Shown here piece by piece: positions 1 through 6,396 of a stretch of DNA of 8,458 bases; the stretch's first letter is position 1; the number at the start of each line of letters is the position of its first letter. Origin of the DNA: JBEVMS01 sp040508515 (lineage in GTDB: Bacteria > Pseudomonadota > Gammaproteobacteria > Xanthomonadales > Rhodanobacteraceae). The stretch lies in assembly GCA_040508515.1 (NCBI GenBank), contig JBEVMS010000177.1:1-8458 (forward strand), given 5' to 3'. A program made the translations under genes and the position numbers. The notes under the pieces were generated by a model. That model was not told where the DNA came from and did not search any database. It saw nothing but the letters and a program-made list of their open reading frames with translations.

Positions 1-396
1 TATCTGATGAATACGTTTTCGTCCTCACAGAGCGCGGCGCTGCTGCTGGATTTGCACGATCTGATGCAACAGGTGCCGCGACGCATCGGTACGATTCTGC
101 GCACCCTGTCGGAGAACCGCTTACGCGTGCGGCTGGATGGTCTGGAAGAATCGCGCCTGCTGGAAAACATGCAGAAGATCGCCAATCGGATCAGCGCTGG
201 CATTATCACTGCCGCCTTGATCATAGGGGCGGCGATGCTCAGTCGTGTGCCAGGTGGGCCGCGCGTGTTCGGCTACTCGGCATTCGCCTTCGGCCTGTTC
301 CTGGTTGCCGTGCTGCTCGGTCTGACGATCGTCATCCATGCGCTGCGCCACGATCGCTCCGTGTCGGGGCGCGAAGCCCGGCGTCGGCGGCGTTGA
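1..396 (+). CDS. C-terminal end of an AarF/ABC1/UbiB-family atypical kinase (5' truncated by window edge)
   Basis: The frame is already open at base 1 (Tyr-Leu precede the first Met at base 7), so this is the tail of a longer gene beginning upstream; family members are usually around 500-560 residues. What remains is an amphipathic stretch ending in a LLENMQKIANRIS-type motif, followed by two hydrophobic helices (counting from the Met at base 7, roughly residues 62-80 and 89-112) and an Arg-rich end. This double-helix C-terminal anchor after a charged helix is typical of UbiB-type proteins, which are membrane-associated atypical kinases/ATPases supporting ubiquinone (coenzyme Q) biosynthesis or lipid handling. 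The kinase core lies outside the window, so catalytic residues cannot be checked, and the true ubiB cannot be told from a paralogue. It ends at TGA 394-396, convergent with the next gene. Confidence 0.72.
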   Translation, partial: YLMNTFSSSQSAALLLDLHDLMQQVPRRIGTILRTLSENRLRVRLDGLEESRLLENMQKIANRISAGIITAALIIGAAMLSRVPGGPRVFGYSAFAFGLFLVAVLLGLTIVIHALRHDRSVSGREARRRRR

Positions 397-423
397 CGTG
401 GCGGAAGGTATCGCTGTCGACCA

Positions 424-443
424 GGCGCGGGTATGCCTGCGCC
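424..443. terminator. Candidate hairpin between convergent genes
   Basis: GGCGCGGG (424-431) pairs with CCTGCGCC (436-443) across a TATG loop, giving an 8-bp stem with one G-U wobble. It sits 28 bases after the UbiB-like stop and 25 bases beyond the stop of the convergent propeller gene, where a shared terminator would be expected. No strong T-run follows on either strand, so it may be a weak or Rho-assisted terminator. Confidence 0.4.
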
Positions 444-467
444 ATTCACGTCATCACTGCAGCGGGA

Positions 468-1478
468 TTACCCATCCGTGCGTTTTGACAGCGGGCAGCG
501 GGCCAGCGCGTCCTTGACCTCGATCCGCGAAACCGTACCCGCGTCATAGTCGGTCAACCAAATCGCACCGAAGCCAATACCCAGCGAATCGCCGCCGGCT
601 CCTTTCCATTGGCATAGGAGTGCACCGCGGGCGGCGTCGATCACCGAGAGCGGAGTCTTGTTGACCGTGGTCCAGATCATCCCTTCGCCGAAGGCGATGT
701 CGCCGCCGTGGCCGGGTGTTTCCAGTGAAATGCGCGTTGCGGCTTGCGTGTGGGTATCCACGCGGGTCAGGGTTCCGTCGCCTTGATCGAGCGTCCAGAT
801 CGCGCCGGCACCATCGGTGAGGAAGCGTGGGCCAGGGCCGGTGGCGATCGTGGCGGTCTTCGCGCCGGTGGTGGCGTCAATGCGGGTGATCTGCGCGCCG
901 TCGGCGCGTGTCACCCAGATCTGGCCATCGCTGTAACGGGGATTGTAGGAACCGGGCAGCAGTTGGATTCTCTGCCGGATCGCGCCGGTGGCCGGATCGA
1001 TGCGTGCGAGCGTGCCGTGCTTGTCGATGACCAGCCAGACGCTGTCCTGACTCGTCGTTACGCCGCCTTCGGCGGCGGCCGGGCCGACCTTGAAGACCTT
1101 GGTCAGTGTGCCGGTTTTTTGATCAACCTTGGCCAGCATCGGTCGCTTGCCACACAGCGGAACCCAGAGGCTGCCGAAGCCCGTCGCCAGTCCGGCGCAA
1201 GGCTCGCCGTCCAGTTTCACGGTGGCCGTCACGGCGCTGGTTTGCGGATCGATCCGGCTGACCGCATCGGGTCCGGTGCTTCCGACCCAGAGTGCGTCGG
1301 GCGTTATCGCAACCCAGTCGGCGGTCCGGCCGATGTGCACGATCGCCGTCGGCTTGAGTTCGTCAATCGACCTTTGCACGGCGTCGGCTGCCAAGGCATC
1401 CGACGCGATGGCGGCAAGCAAGCCGCTTGCAAGGCAAGCGCTGGCTGCCAGGCTCAAAAAGCGCACGATTGAAGACAT
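468..1478 (-). CDS. Secreted seven-bladed beta-propeller protein (Vgb/YncE/YVTN-like), 336 aa
   Basis: The chosen start (ATG, 1478-1476) places a clear Sec signal peptide at the N-terminus: Met-Ser-Ser-Ile-Val-Arg, a hydrophobic core of about 20 residues, and an Ala-Leu-Ala/Ala-Asp cleavage site near residue 30. An in-frame ATG at 1586 would add 36 His-rich, low-complexity residues before the signal peptide and is unlikely. The mature protein holds seven repeats of about 41 residues, each with a Gly-x-(Ile/Leu/Val)-Trp core; the Trp residues fall at about 64, 105, 148, 188, 228, 269 and 307. Most blades also have an (S/A/T)-R-I/V-D strand, e.g. 'TRIDATTGA'. Seven such blades predict a complete periplasmic or exported propeller resembling virginiamycin-B-lyase-like and YncE-like proteins. 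These folds serve as binding scaffolds with many roles; no enzymatic activity can be assigned, and an antibiotic-lyase function should not be inferred from the fold. Two Cys (about 94 and 109) in adjacent blades, and two more (about 289 and 328) near the end, could form disulfides. No strong Shine-Dalgarno is visible. Confidence 0.75.
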   Translation of the reverse strand: MSSIVRFLSLAASACLASGLLAAIASDALAADAVQRSIDELKPTAIVHIGRTADWVAITPDALWVGSTGPDAVSRIDPQTSAVTATVKLDGEPCAGLATGFGSLWVPLCGKRPMLAKVDQKTGTLTKVFKVGPAAAEGGVTTSQDSVWLVIDKHGTLARIDPATGAIRQRIQLLPGSYNPRYSDGQIWVTRADGAQITRIDATTGAKTATIATGPGPRFLTDGAGAIWTLDQGDGTLTRVDTHTQAATRISLETPGHGGDIAFGEGMIWTTVNKTPLSVIDAARGALLCQWKGAGGDSLGIGFGAIWLTDYDAGTVSRIEVKDALARCPLSKRTDG

Positions 1479-1908
1479 CGGATTACCCGCTGGAAGAGCG
1501 AAAGTTCGAGATAAGGCGGCGACGATAGCACTCGCGCACGGCGCACCGTGCAGATGGCGATGGCTGGTATGGAGGTGTCCACTCACATGGTCGATCCATC
1601 GGAATCACCATCGGTTTGATTCACGGCCGCAGAACCAGTCGCTGCCATGGTCCGCTTCGAGTCGACCTGTGCCCTTGGCGACTTGCAGGTCTGTCATCGC
1701 GATGGCGAGGGGGAGTTGGGCCAAGAGTAGACGGTTAGTATCAAACAAGGCAGCGGCAGCCACAGGATGCGGCTTGATCCCAACGATAGCCTCTTCGATT
1801 TTGCTTTGGGGTGAAAACGACTCCTTTGTCCTGCCAGCAAATAACCCCAGGCTTCCGTCGAACATGAGTAGGCGTGGCCTTGTGGCTGTCGAAGACCTAC
1901 CCCGTTCT

Positions 1909-1931
1909 AGAGCAGGAGGTACTCCAGCTTT
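1909..1931. repeat. Imperfect palindrome (REP-like)
   Basis: AGCAGGAG (1911-1918) and CTCCAGCT (1922-1929) face each other across a 3-base loop (GTA), with a single A/A mismatch. One G-U and one A-T pair extend the stem outward at 1910/1930 and 1909/1931. It resembles the short imperfect palindromes of REP-type intergenic elements. It lies at the right side of the double-open segment, about 120 bases upstream of the antiporter start. No second copy was noticed in this window. Confidence 0.4.
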
Positions 1932-1945
1932 GGGATGGCCAAACC

Positions 1946-1973
1946 TTGCTTACGAACATCGAGCACTTATGGT
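1946..1973 (+). promoter_or_regulatory. Candidate promoter of the antiporter gene overlapping an inverted repeat
   Basis: TTGCTT (1946-1951) and TATGGT (1968-1973), 16 bases apart, are a fair match to a sigma-70 -35/-10 pair (3/6 and 4/6). They would give a leader of about 70 bases before the ATG at 2052. An inverted repeat, ACGAAC (1952-1957) and GTTCGT (1972-1977), spans the spacer and the -10, where a repressor or dimeric regulator could bind. Both assignments are by eye. Confidence 0.25.
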
Positions 1974-2051
1974 TCGTTCTTCACGTTCTCCGAGCGCGTG
2001 ATCGTGCCAACTCCTATGCCGGATGCCCCGGGCGCAGACGCAGGTAACGGC

Positions 2052-3590
2052 ATGGCCCTGTTTGAAAGCACGCTGGTCCTGGCGTTGTTGGCCATCGTGA
2101 TGCTGCAGGTGTCACGCCGGCTGGCGATTCCTTACCCGACCATGCTGGCCTTGGCCGGGGTGTTGGTGGCCGCGTTGCCGTGGGCGCCGGATCTGGCCAT
2201 CGACCCGCAGTTGGCGCTGGCCTTGTTTATCGCGCCGGCGCTGCTGGATGCCGCCTACGACATGCCGCTGCGCACCCTGCGTCATTACTGGTCACCGCTG
2301 TTGGCGTTAGCGGCCGGCGCGGTGTTGTTGACCACCGCTGCGGTCGCTTGGTTGGGCATGGCCTGGGCTGGCTTGCCGCTGGCTGCGGCGATTGCGCTGG
2401 GCGCGATCGTGGCACCGCCGGATGCCGCCGCGGCCGCGGCGATGCTTTCCCGGCTCACCTTGCCACGTAGCACGATCAAGGTGCTCACCGGCGAAAGCTT
2501 GCTCAACGACGCGGTGGCGCTGCTGATCTTCGGTGCCGCCGTGGGTGCGGCCATGGCGCCGCAGGCGTCGGGGATCAGTGGCTGGTTTTCGCCAAGTTTG
2601 GCTTACGCGGTGCCTGGCGGCGTACTACTCGGTTTTGTGATTGGACGGCTATACGTCAGTCAGTCACATCATCTTTCAGGCACCCTTGGCGGCACCATGG
2701 CTGAATTCGTCGGTACGTTCGGTGCTTGGGTACTGGCTGAAAAGCTGCATCTGTCGGCCATTTTAGCGGTCGTGGCCTACGCCATGACGGTGGCTCACCA
2801 CATGCCTTCACGGCAGTCGGCGCGCGATCGGGTGCATTCGTATTCGGTATGGGCTGCGGCGGTGTTTTTTCTCAATGTGCTGGCGTTTCTTCTGCTGGGA
2901 CTGCAAGCGCGCGCGATCGTGGCCCGATTGGATCGTGTGCAGTTCGGTCAGGCATTGATCTTTGCTGCGCTGGTGCTGGCGGTGGTGATCGGCGTGCGGA
3001 TCGCATGGGTGATGTTGTACGGACGTGTGGCGCAGTATTTGCCGAAGCGTTCAGACGGTCCGCCACCGCCGAGCCTGGCCCAAAGCATCGTGGCGTCCTG
3101 GTGCGGCATGCGTGGGCTGATAACGCTGGCAACCGCACTGGCGTTGCCGGCGAAATTTCCCTCGCGCGACGTGATCATGCTCAGCGCATTGGCGGTGGTG
3201 CTCGGTACCCTGGTGGTGCAGGGGTGCACGCTGGTGCCCTTGGTGCGGCGCCTGCGCTTTCCGGAGGATGACGAATTGTCGTGCCATCTGGCTGAAGTGC
3301 GCCAGCAACTGCTGCAAGTGGCGTTGCGCCACTTGGAGGGCATGGACGAGCCTGCCGCCGAACGGTTGCGCCAGGAACTGGAGATCAGTGGTCAAGGCGA
3401 CTACGCGCAGACGGACGCGCGCATCGACCAGCTACGCCGGCTCAGCCTAGTGGCCAGGCGCGAGCATCTGCTGCATCTACGCCGTGATGGAGCGATTGAC
3501 GATGACGCCTTTCGCACCCTGGAAAGCGAGCTGGACTGGGCTGAACTGGCCGCCACGCCGGCGGAACGAATGGAGATCATGGAGGGTTGA
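2052..3590 (+). CDS. CPA1-family Na+/H+ (monovalent cation:proton) antiporter, 512 aa
   Basis: This is an inner-membrane secondary transporter that exchanges cytoplasmic Na+ (possibly K+ or Li+) for external protons, serving pH and salt homeostasis. Residues 1 to about 405 form 11-13 hydrophobic helices. Family signatures are APPDAAAA at about 121-128 (the counterpart of the Asp-containing transport motif), GESLLND at about 147-153, and SWCGMRG at about 349-355 with the conserved Arg. The last ~100 residues (about 411-512) are hydrophilic, charged and mostly helical, a cytoplasmic tail common in NhaP/YjcE-like proteins. The start at 2052 was chosen because AGGT lies 7 bases upstream and the first helix begins at once (MALFESTLVL). 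In-frame ATGs at 2016 and 1935 would add 12 or 39 non-conserved residues and lack a ribosome binding site. The gene ends convergent with the FUSC gene, 60 bases away. Ion specificity cannot be read from sequence. Confidence 0.88.
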   Translation: MALFESTLVLALLAIVMLQVSRRLAIPYPTMLALAGVLVAALPWAPDLAIDPQLALALFIAPALLDAAYDMPLRTLRHYWSPLLALAAGAVLLTTAAVAWLGMAWAGLPLAAAIALGAIVAPPDAAAAAAMLSRLTLPRSTIKVLTGESLLNDAVALLIFGAAVGAAMAPQASGISGWFSPSLAYAVPGGVLLGFVIGRLYVSQSHHLSGTLGGTMAEFVGTFGAWVLAEKLHLSAILAVVAYAMTVAHHMPSRQSARDRVHSYSVWAAAVFFLNVLAFLLLGLQARAIVARLDRVQFGQALIFAALVLAVVIGVRIAWVMLYGRVAQYLPKRSDGPPPPSLAQSIVASWCGMRGLITLATALALPAKFPSRDVIMLSALAVVLGTLVVQGCTLVPLVRRLRFPEDDELSCHLAEVRQQLLQVALRHLEGMDEPAAERLRQELEISGQGDYAQTDARIDQLRRLSLVARREHLLHLRRDGAIDDDAFRTLESELDWAELAATPAERMEIMEG

Positions 3591-3603
3591 GGCCACGGGC
3601 ACA

Positions 3604-3620
3604 CGCGGCACCTCGCCGCG
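3604..3620. terminator. Candidate hairpin between convergent antiporter and FUSC genes
   Basis: CGCGGC (3604-3609) and GCCGCG (3615-3620) form a perfect 6-bp GC stem over a 5-base loop, followed on the plus strand by a short GGTTTTC run at about 3624-3630. It starts 14 bases after the antiporter stop codon and lies about 30 bases beyond the FUSC stop on the other strand. The T-run is short, so efficiency is uncertain. Confidence 0.42.
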
Positions 3621-3650
3621 CTAGGTTTTCGATAACGTGATGCGCCTGTG

Positions 3651-5744
3651 TTACGAGGCTGTCGGTACGGTCGATTTGGTTTGCAGGCTGCGCTCGACGA
3701 TGTATGCGAGCGTATTGATGTTGTCGACCAGCCGGTCGCTGAGTCGATTGAGCTGCTCGGCGATGGCACGCTCCTCGGTCATGGTCAGCAACGAGGCCAG
3801 GCTGCGTTGCAGGATGCGCAGCTCTGGCAGGGGTTGCAGCGCGCGTTCATGGCACAGCGCGTTGGCTACTTCGCGCAACGCCAATTGCGCCTGTTCGATA
3901 AAGGCGCTTACCTCGGTGCTTTCCGGCAGGCTGGCGTGGTCGTCGATCAGGGCTTCCAGCGTCATCGCCGTGCGCGCCAGTCGGTTGCCGTTGGCGAACA
4001 GCGCCTGCGCGAGTTCCATCAGATACACCGGCGTGCCGGGCTCGGCGCGCATGCGGTCCAGCGATGCCTGCGCATTGGTGCGCGCAGTGCGTGCGGCGGT
4101 ACGCATTTCGCGGTGCAGGTCGCGCCGCAGTGGTTCGCTCAATGCTTTGAGATACGCCGCGTAGGCATCCAGCATGCTTGAGAGGGCCGGCCGCGCGCGT
4201 GCGCGCTCCCAACTCGGCCAGACGATGTACGCCAGCAACGCCATGCCGCTGCCCAGGATGGTATTGATCACGCGGTCGTGTATCGCATGCGCCGAATCAA
4301 CGCCCTCGTAAGACAACAGGATTACCACCGTGCCGGTCAACGCAGCGACCGCGATGCCGTAATGGGCGGTCGCCAAAAAGCGGAACCACATGCATAGCAG
4401 AGCCATTAGCAACAGGTGCGCCCAAGCGTCGTGCGGGGTGACGTGCAACAAGGCGGTCGTCAGCAGCAGGCCCAGCACGGTGCCGACCACGCGCAGCAGG
4501 CCGAAATTGAAGGTCGCCGCGAAATCCGGGCGCAGCACGATCGCCGCAGTCATCGGTAACCAATAGCCGTGCGGTAGCTTCAGCACGTCGACGCTGAGCT
4601 GGGCCAGGCTGAGGCAAACCGCGCAGCGCACGGCATGGCGAAAAGCGACCGAATGGGGGGTGAGGCTGGCGCGCAAGGTGGCCAGCGCCGAACTGCTGCG
4701 CAAGGCAGCCGGCAGCCGGATTTCCGCATCGCTGGCGCGCAGTTCGCCGCGGCTGCCGGCCCAGTTGGCGTTACGCACCGCCGCCGCCAGCTGGCCGGAC
4801 AGCGCATGGATGTGCACAGCCAGATGTTTATGCTGATGCGCCGGATCGAGCAGGGCGTTCTCGCTGGACTGCAAGGTGCGCAGTATCTGTTCGGCGCGCT
4901 GTGGCGACTCGCCCGCTTCCAACGCCTCGGCGATTGCCGTCAGCACGCGCGCCGCATCGTCGCGAAACATCGGGTGGATACCTGGACTGGCGCGCAGCTC
5001 GGACATCGCGACCAGTTCCAGGCGGATGCGCTCAGCCAGCTCCAGCAGCACGGCGAAAGCCTCCATCGCACGGCCACGGGCATGGTGGCGGCCCAGCAGG
5101 GTCTGCTGCAGGATGGTCAGGGCCTCGGACAGCGCTGGCACGTCGGCATCGTCGTAGGCCTGCTGGCGCGCCAGGGTGGCCAATCCGCGATAAACCGTCG
5201 CCAGCGCTTGGCGCTCGGGGCGGTAGCGTTGCAGCGGCCAGGCCGCCAACGAGAGTGACGTCAGCAGCAGGCCGCCGCCGAAGATCAATCCGCTGCCGAT
5301 CAAGGCGTCGGCGAGCGTGGCCGGGGTGGCGGCGGTGACTGCTAGCAGGATCATGCTGGTCATGCCAACCCGCGCAATGTCCGGCCCGAACACCACCAGC
5401 AGGCCACCGAAGAAACCGCAGGCCAAGGTTGCCAGCAGCATCGGCAGCACCATTCCGCCGACCAGGAAACCCAGCAGCGCGGCGACCGCGGCGGCCAGGG
5501 AGGCCAGCACCAGTTGCAGCATGCGCTGGCGATACGGCCCGGGTTGGTCGGAAAACATGGTGTTCAGCGCGCCGGCGGCGATACCCAGGCCGGCGGCGGT
5601 ATGTCCGCTGGCGATGCCCGCCGCCAGCGGCAGCACCACCGCGGCGGTATTGCGCAGCACGACCCGCAGCGGCACATCGGGACGCTTGGTCTTGGTCAGG
5701 CTTTCCAGCACGTTAGCGCGAAGGGAATAACCGCTGGAAGGCAT
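3651..5744 (-). CDS. FUSC/YccS-type integral membrane protein (fusaric-acid-resistance-like superfamily), 697 aa
   Basis: The architecture is a duplicated membrane domain. A first hydrophobic block of about six helices spans residues 23-170, a soluble helical segment follows at about 171-365, then a second membrane block at about 366-510 and a helical cytoplasmic tail at about 512-697. The second block carries the family's hallmark HGYWLPMTAAIVLRPDFAAT at about 392-411, followed by a Gly-rich helix. Length matches the YccS/YhfK/AaeB-like group (about 650-720 residues). Members are inner-membrane proteins linked to efflux of aromatic acids or envelope stress, but YccS-type proteins are poorly characterised and no substrate can be assigned. 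AaeB- or FusB-like efflux usually comes with a membrane-fusion partner gene; none is adjacent, which favours the stand-alone YccS-like subgroup. The ATG at 5744 is preferred: an upstream in-frame ATG at 5891 would add 49 Cys- and Ser-rich residues that do not look like coding sequence. No good ribosome binding site precedes 5744, so a short or leaderless mRNA is possible. Confidence 0.83.
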   Translation of the reverse strand: MPSSGYSLRANVLESLTKTKRPDVPLRVVLRNTAAVVLPLAAGIASGHTAAGLGIAAGALNTMFSDQPGPYRQRMLQLVLASLAAAVAALLGFLVGGMVLPMLLATLACGFFGGLLVVFGPDIARVGMTSMILLAVTAATPATLADALIGSGLIFGGGLLLTSLSLAAWPLQRYRPERQALATVYRGLATLARQQAYDDADVPALSEALTILQQTLLGRHHARGRAMEAFAVLLELAERIRLELVAMSELRASPGIHPMFRDDAARVLTAIAEALEAGESPQRAEQILRTLQSSENALLDPAHQHKHLAVHIHALSGQLAAAVRNANWAGSRGELRASDAEIRLPAALRSSSALATLRASLTPHSVAFRHAVRCAVCLSLAQLSVDVLKLPHGYWLPMTAAIVLRPDFAATFNFGLLRVVGTVLGLLLTTALLHVTPHDAWAHLLLMALLCMWFRFLATAHYGIAVAALTGTVVILLSYEGVDSAHAIHDRVINTILGSGMALLAYIVWPSWERARARPALSSMLDAYAAYLKALSEPLRRDLHREMRTAARTARTNAQASLDRMRAEPGTPVYLMELAQALFANGNRLARTAMTLEALIDDHASLPESTEVSAFIEQAQLALREVANALCHERALQPLPELRILQRSLASLLTMTEERAIAEQLNRLSDRLVDNINTLAYIVERSLQTKSTVPTAS

Positions 5745-5771
5745 AATCGGGTAGACATGCGTGAGAACGAC

Positions 5772-5787
5772 AAGGCAATTCTGCCTT
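5772..5787. promoter_or_regulatory. Perfect inverted repeat, possible operator
   Basis: AAGGCA (5772-5777) and TGCCTT (5782-5787) are perfect inverted copies around the 4-base spacer ATTC. The site is 27 bases upstream of the FUSC start codon and overlaps the only plausible -35 for that gene. Its size and symmetry suit a dimeric regulator. It could also act as a small hairpin in the transcript; no T-run follows. Confidence 0.3.
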
Positions 5788-5912
5788 AGCTGCGATGAGC
5801 TGTCGCGATCGCTGATTGCCCCATGCAAAGAGTGGACGCAGTGCACACGATACGTTGAGAGCGATGGACACCGGCCAAGTGATCCCGGCACACTGCGGCA
5901 TCGTCACGATGT

Positions 5913-5920
5913 GGAGGGAG
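5913..5920 (+). promoter_or_regulatory. Strong Shine-Dalgarno that fixes the small gene's start
   Basis: GGAGGGAG at 5913-5920 ends two bases before ATG 5923, with GGAGG itself 5 bases upstream. It supports translation of the short secreted protein from 5923 rather than from the upstream in-frame ATG at 5761, which has no such site. Confidence 0.6.
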
Positions 5921-5922
5921 CC

Positions 5923-6213
5923 ATGTTGAAGCGTATCGCCCTGACCACTGTGCTGGTGATCGGTGCACCGATCACGGTGTACGCCAAGATCAGTCTGGAG
6001 AATATCCGGCAGCCCGAGGCAGCGGTCGAGGAATCGATCGAAGCCGGGCGTGAGCAAGGCGTTGAGTCAAAGGTGCCATCGGTCGAGCATTGCCTGCCTC
6101 ACAAAGCACAGGCCACGACCTCTGCGCAGCCTTTTTGTCCGGAGAGCGAAGGGCGCGCGGCGCGATCGTCGTCGGGGCACCATCAAGGCAACCTGCCGAC
6201 ACAGGCGCGCTGA
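5923..6213 (+). CDS. Small secreted protein of unknown function, 96 aa
   Basis: The start at 5923 has a strong ribosome binding site. It yields a clean signal peptide: Met-Leu-Lys-Arg, a hydrophobic core to about residue 19, and a Val-Tyr-Ala/Lys cleavage site near residue 21. The predicted mature part is about 75 residues, polar and without membrane segments: an acidic helix-prone section (residues 24-48, rich in Glu) followed by a Ser/Gly/His-containing, probably disordered tail. Two Cys (57 and 72) could form one disulfide. I recognise no family. It is divergent from the FUSC gene and upstream of the ChaA-like exchanger, with a 183-base gap that argues against tight coupling. The signal peptide and ribosome binding site make it a credible gene, though the C-terminal half could be poorly conserved. 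Confidence 0.55.
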   Translation: MLKRIALTTVLVIGAPITVYAKISLENIRQPEAAVEESIEAGREQGVESKVPSVEHCLPHKAQATTSAQPFCPESEGRAARSSSGHHQGNLPTQAR

Positions 6214-6396
6214 ACCGCACCATGACTAGGGCGGTGCGTGCGCGCACTGGCGCAACGAGGGCTGAAGATTAGGGGCTCGATGCGCGGCGATGTGGGGTGC
6301 CGCGTACGCAGAGGGCTTTTCTGAGCGATCGAAGATCAGTTGCGTTGCGCCGCTAAGGGCACACGAAGCGAGCGCCGGCTCGGTAGTGGAGGCTGC
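6214..6396 (+). other. 183-base leader region of the ChaA-like gene, with hairpins
   Basis: No gene is seen here. A small hairpin GTGCG/CGCAC (6234-6247, 4-base loop) lies just after the small secreted gene and could help end its transcript, though no T-run follows. A stronger stem, TGCGCGGC (6281-6288) with GCCGCGTA (6299-6306), has 8 pairs with one G-U and a 10-base G-rich loop. It is followed by CAGA/TCTG (6309-6312 and 6320-6323), whose loop holds most of a TTTT run. These could form a structured 5' leader for the exchanger. The real start of that gene is set by GGAGG at 6388-6392, 4 bases before ATG 6397. I do not recognise a known riboswitch class. Confidence 0.3.

Larger units (their letters stand above)
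1479..2051. other. 573-base divergent intergenic region, repeat-like and double-open
   Basis: This separates the start of the propeller gene (-) from the start of the antiporter gene (+). It contains a GC hairpin at 1536-1551 (GCACGG/CCGTGC, 4-base loop), a tandem CCATCGG at 1596-1602 and 1608-1614, and a 6-bp inverted repeat GAATCA/TGATTC at 1602-1607 and 1617-1622. From about 1605 to 1949 both strands are open: an 86-codon minus-strand frame (ATG at 1865, stop at 1605) is free of stops back to TAA at 1952-1950, and a plus-strand frame reads through to 2001. Base composition here is visibly less GC-rich than in the flanking genes. The minus-strand peptide has no signal peptide, membrane segment or domain I recognise, and no ribosome binding site precedes its ATG. 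I favour a dispersed intergenic repeat or gene remnant over a real gene. Confidence 0.4.
5745..5922. promoter_or_regulatory. Divergent intergenic region between the FUSC gene and the small secreted protein gene
   Basis: These 178 bases must hold the promoters for both divergent genes. On the minus strand TTGCCT and TCTACC, 17 bases apart and ending about 5 bases before the FUSC ATG, form a weak sigma-70-like pair that would give a nearly leaderless transcript. On the plus strand TTGAGA at 5855-5860 could be a -35, but no good -10 follows. The perfect inverted repeat at 5772-5787 is listed separately. Confidence 0.3.

Noticed and set aside
744..1472. Long plus-strand open frame (242 codons) antisense to the propeller gene
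   Set aside because: The propeller frame has a signal peptide and seven regular repeats; the antisense product has no domain and is an expected high-GC shadow.
468..1478. Assigning the propeller protein as an antibiotic (virginiamycin B) lyase
   Set aside because: Only the propeller fold is supported; catalytic residues were not demonstrated and most relatives of this fold have other roles.
1129..2001. 290-codon plus-strand open frame running from inside the propeller gene into the intergenic region
   Set aside because: Its first half is antisense to a real gene and its second half is the double-open repeat-like segment. It has no coherent domain and no ribosome binding site.
2412..2435. 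Apparent loss of the canonical TDPVA motif in the CPA1 antiporter (PPDAAA instead)
   Set aside because: The key Asp is retained, and PPDA-type variants are, as I recall, common in this antiporter family, so this is not evidence of inactivation.
3648..4181. 177-codon plus-strand open frame antisense to the FUSC gene 3' end
   Set aside because: The minus-strand FUSC frame has clear membrane domains and family motifs; the antisense product is a composition artefact.
5805..5812. GCGATCGC palindrome in the divergent region
   Set aside because: An 8-base palindrome is expected by chance in GC-rich DNA and there is no sign of enrichment here.
5745..5891. N-terminal extension of the FUSC protein from ATG 5891
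   Set aside because: The 49 extra residues are Cys/Ser/His-rich and do not resemble the family N-terminus, and the region is needed for divergent promoters.
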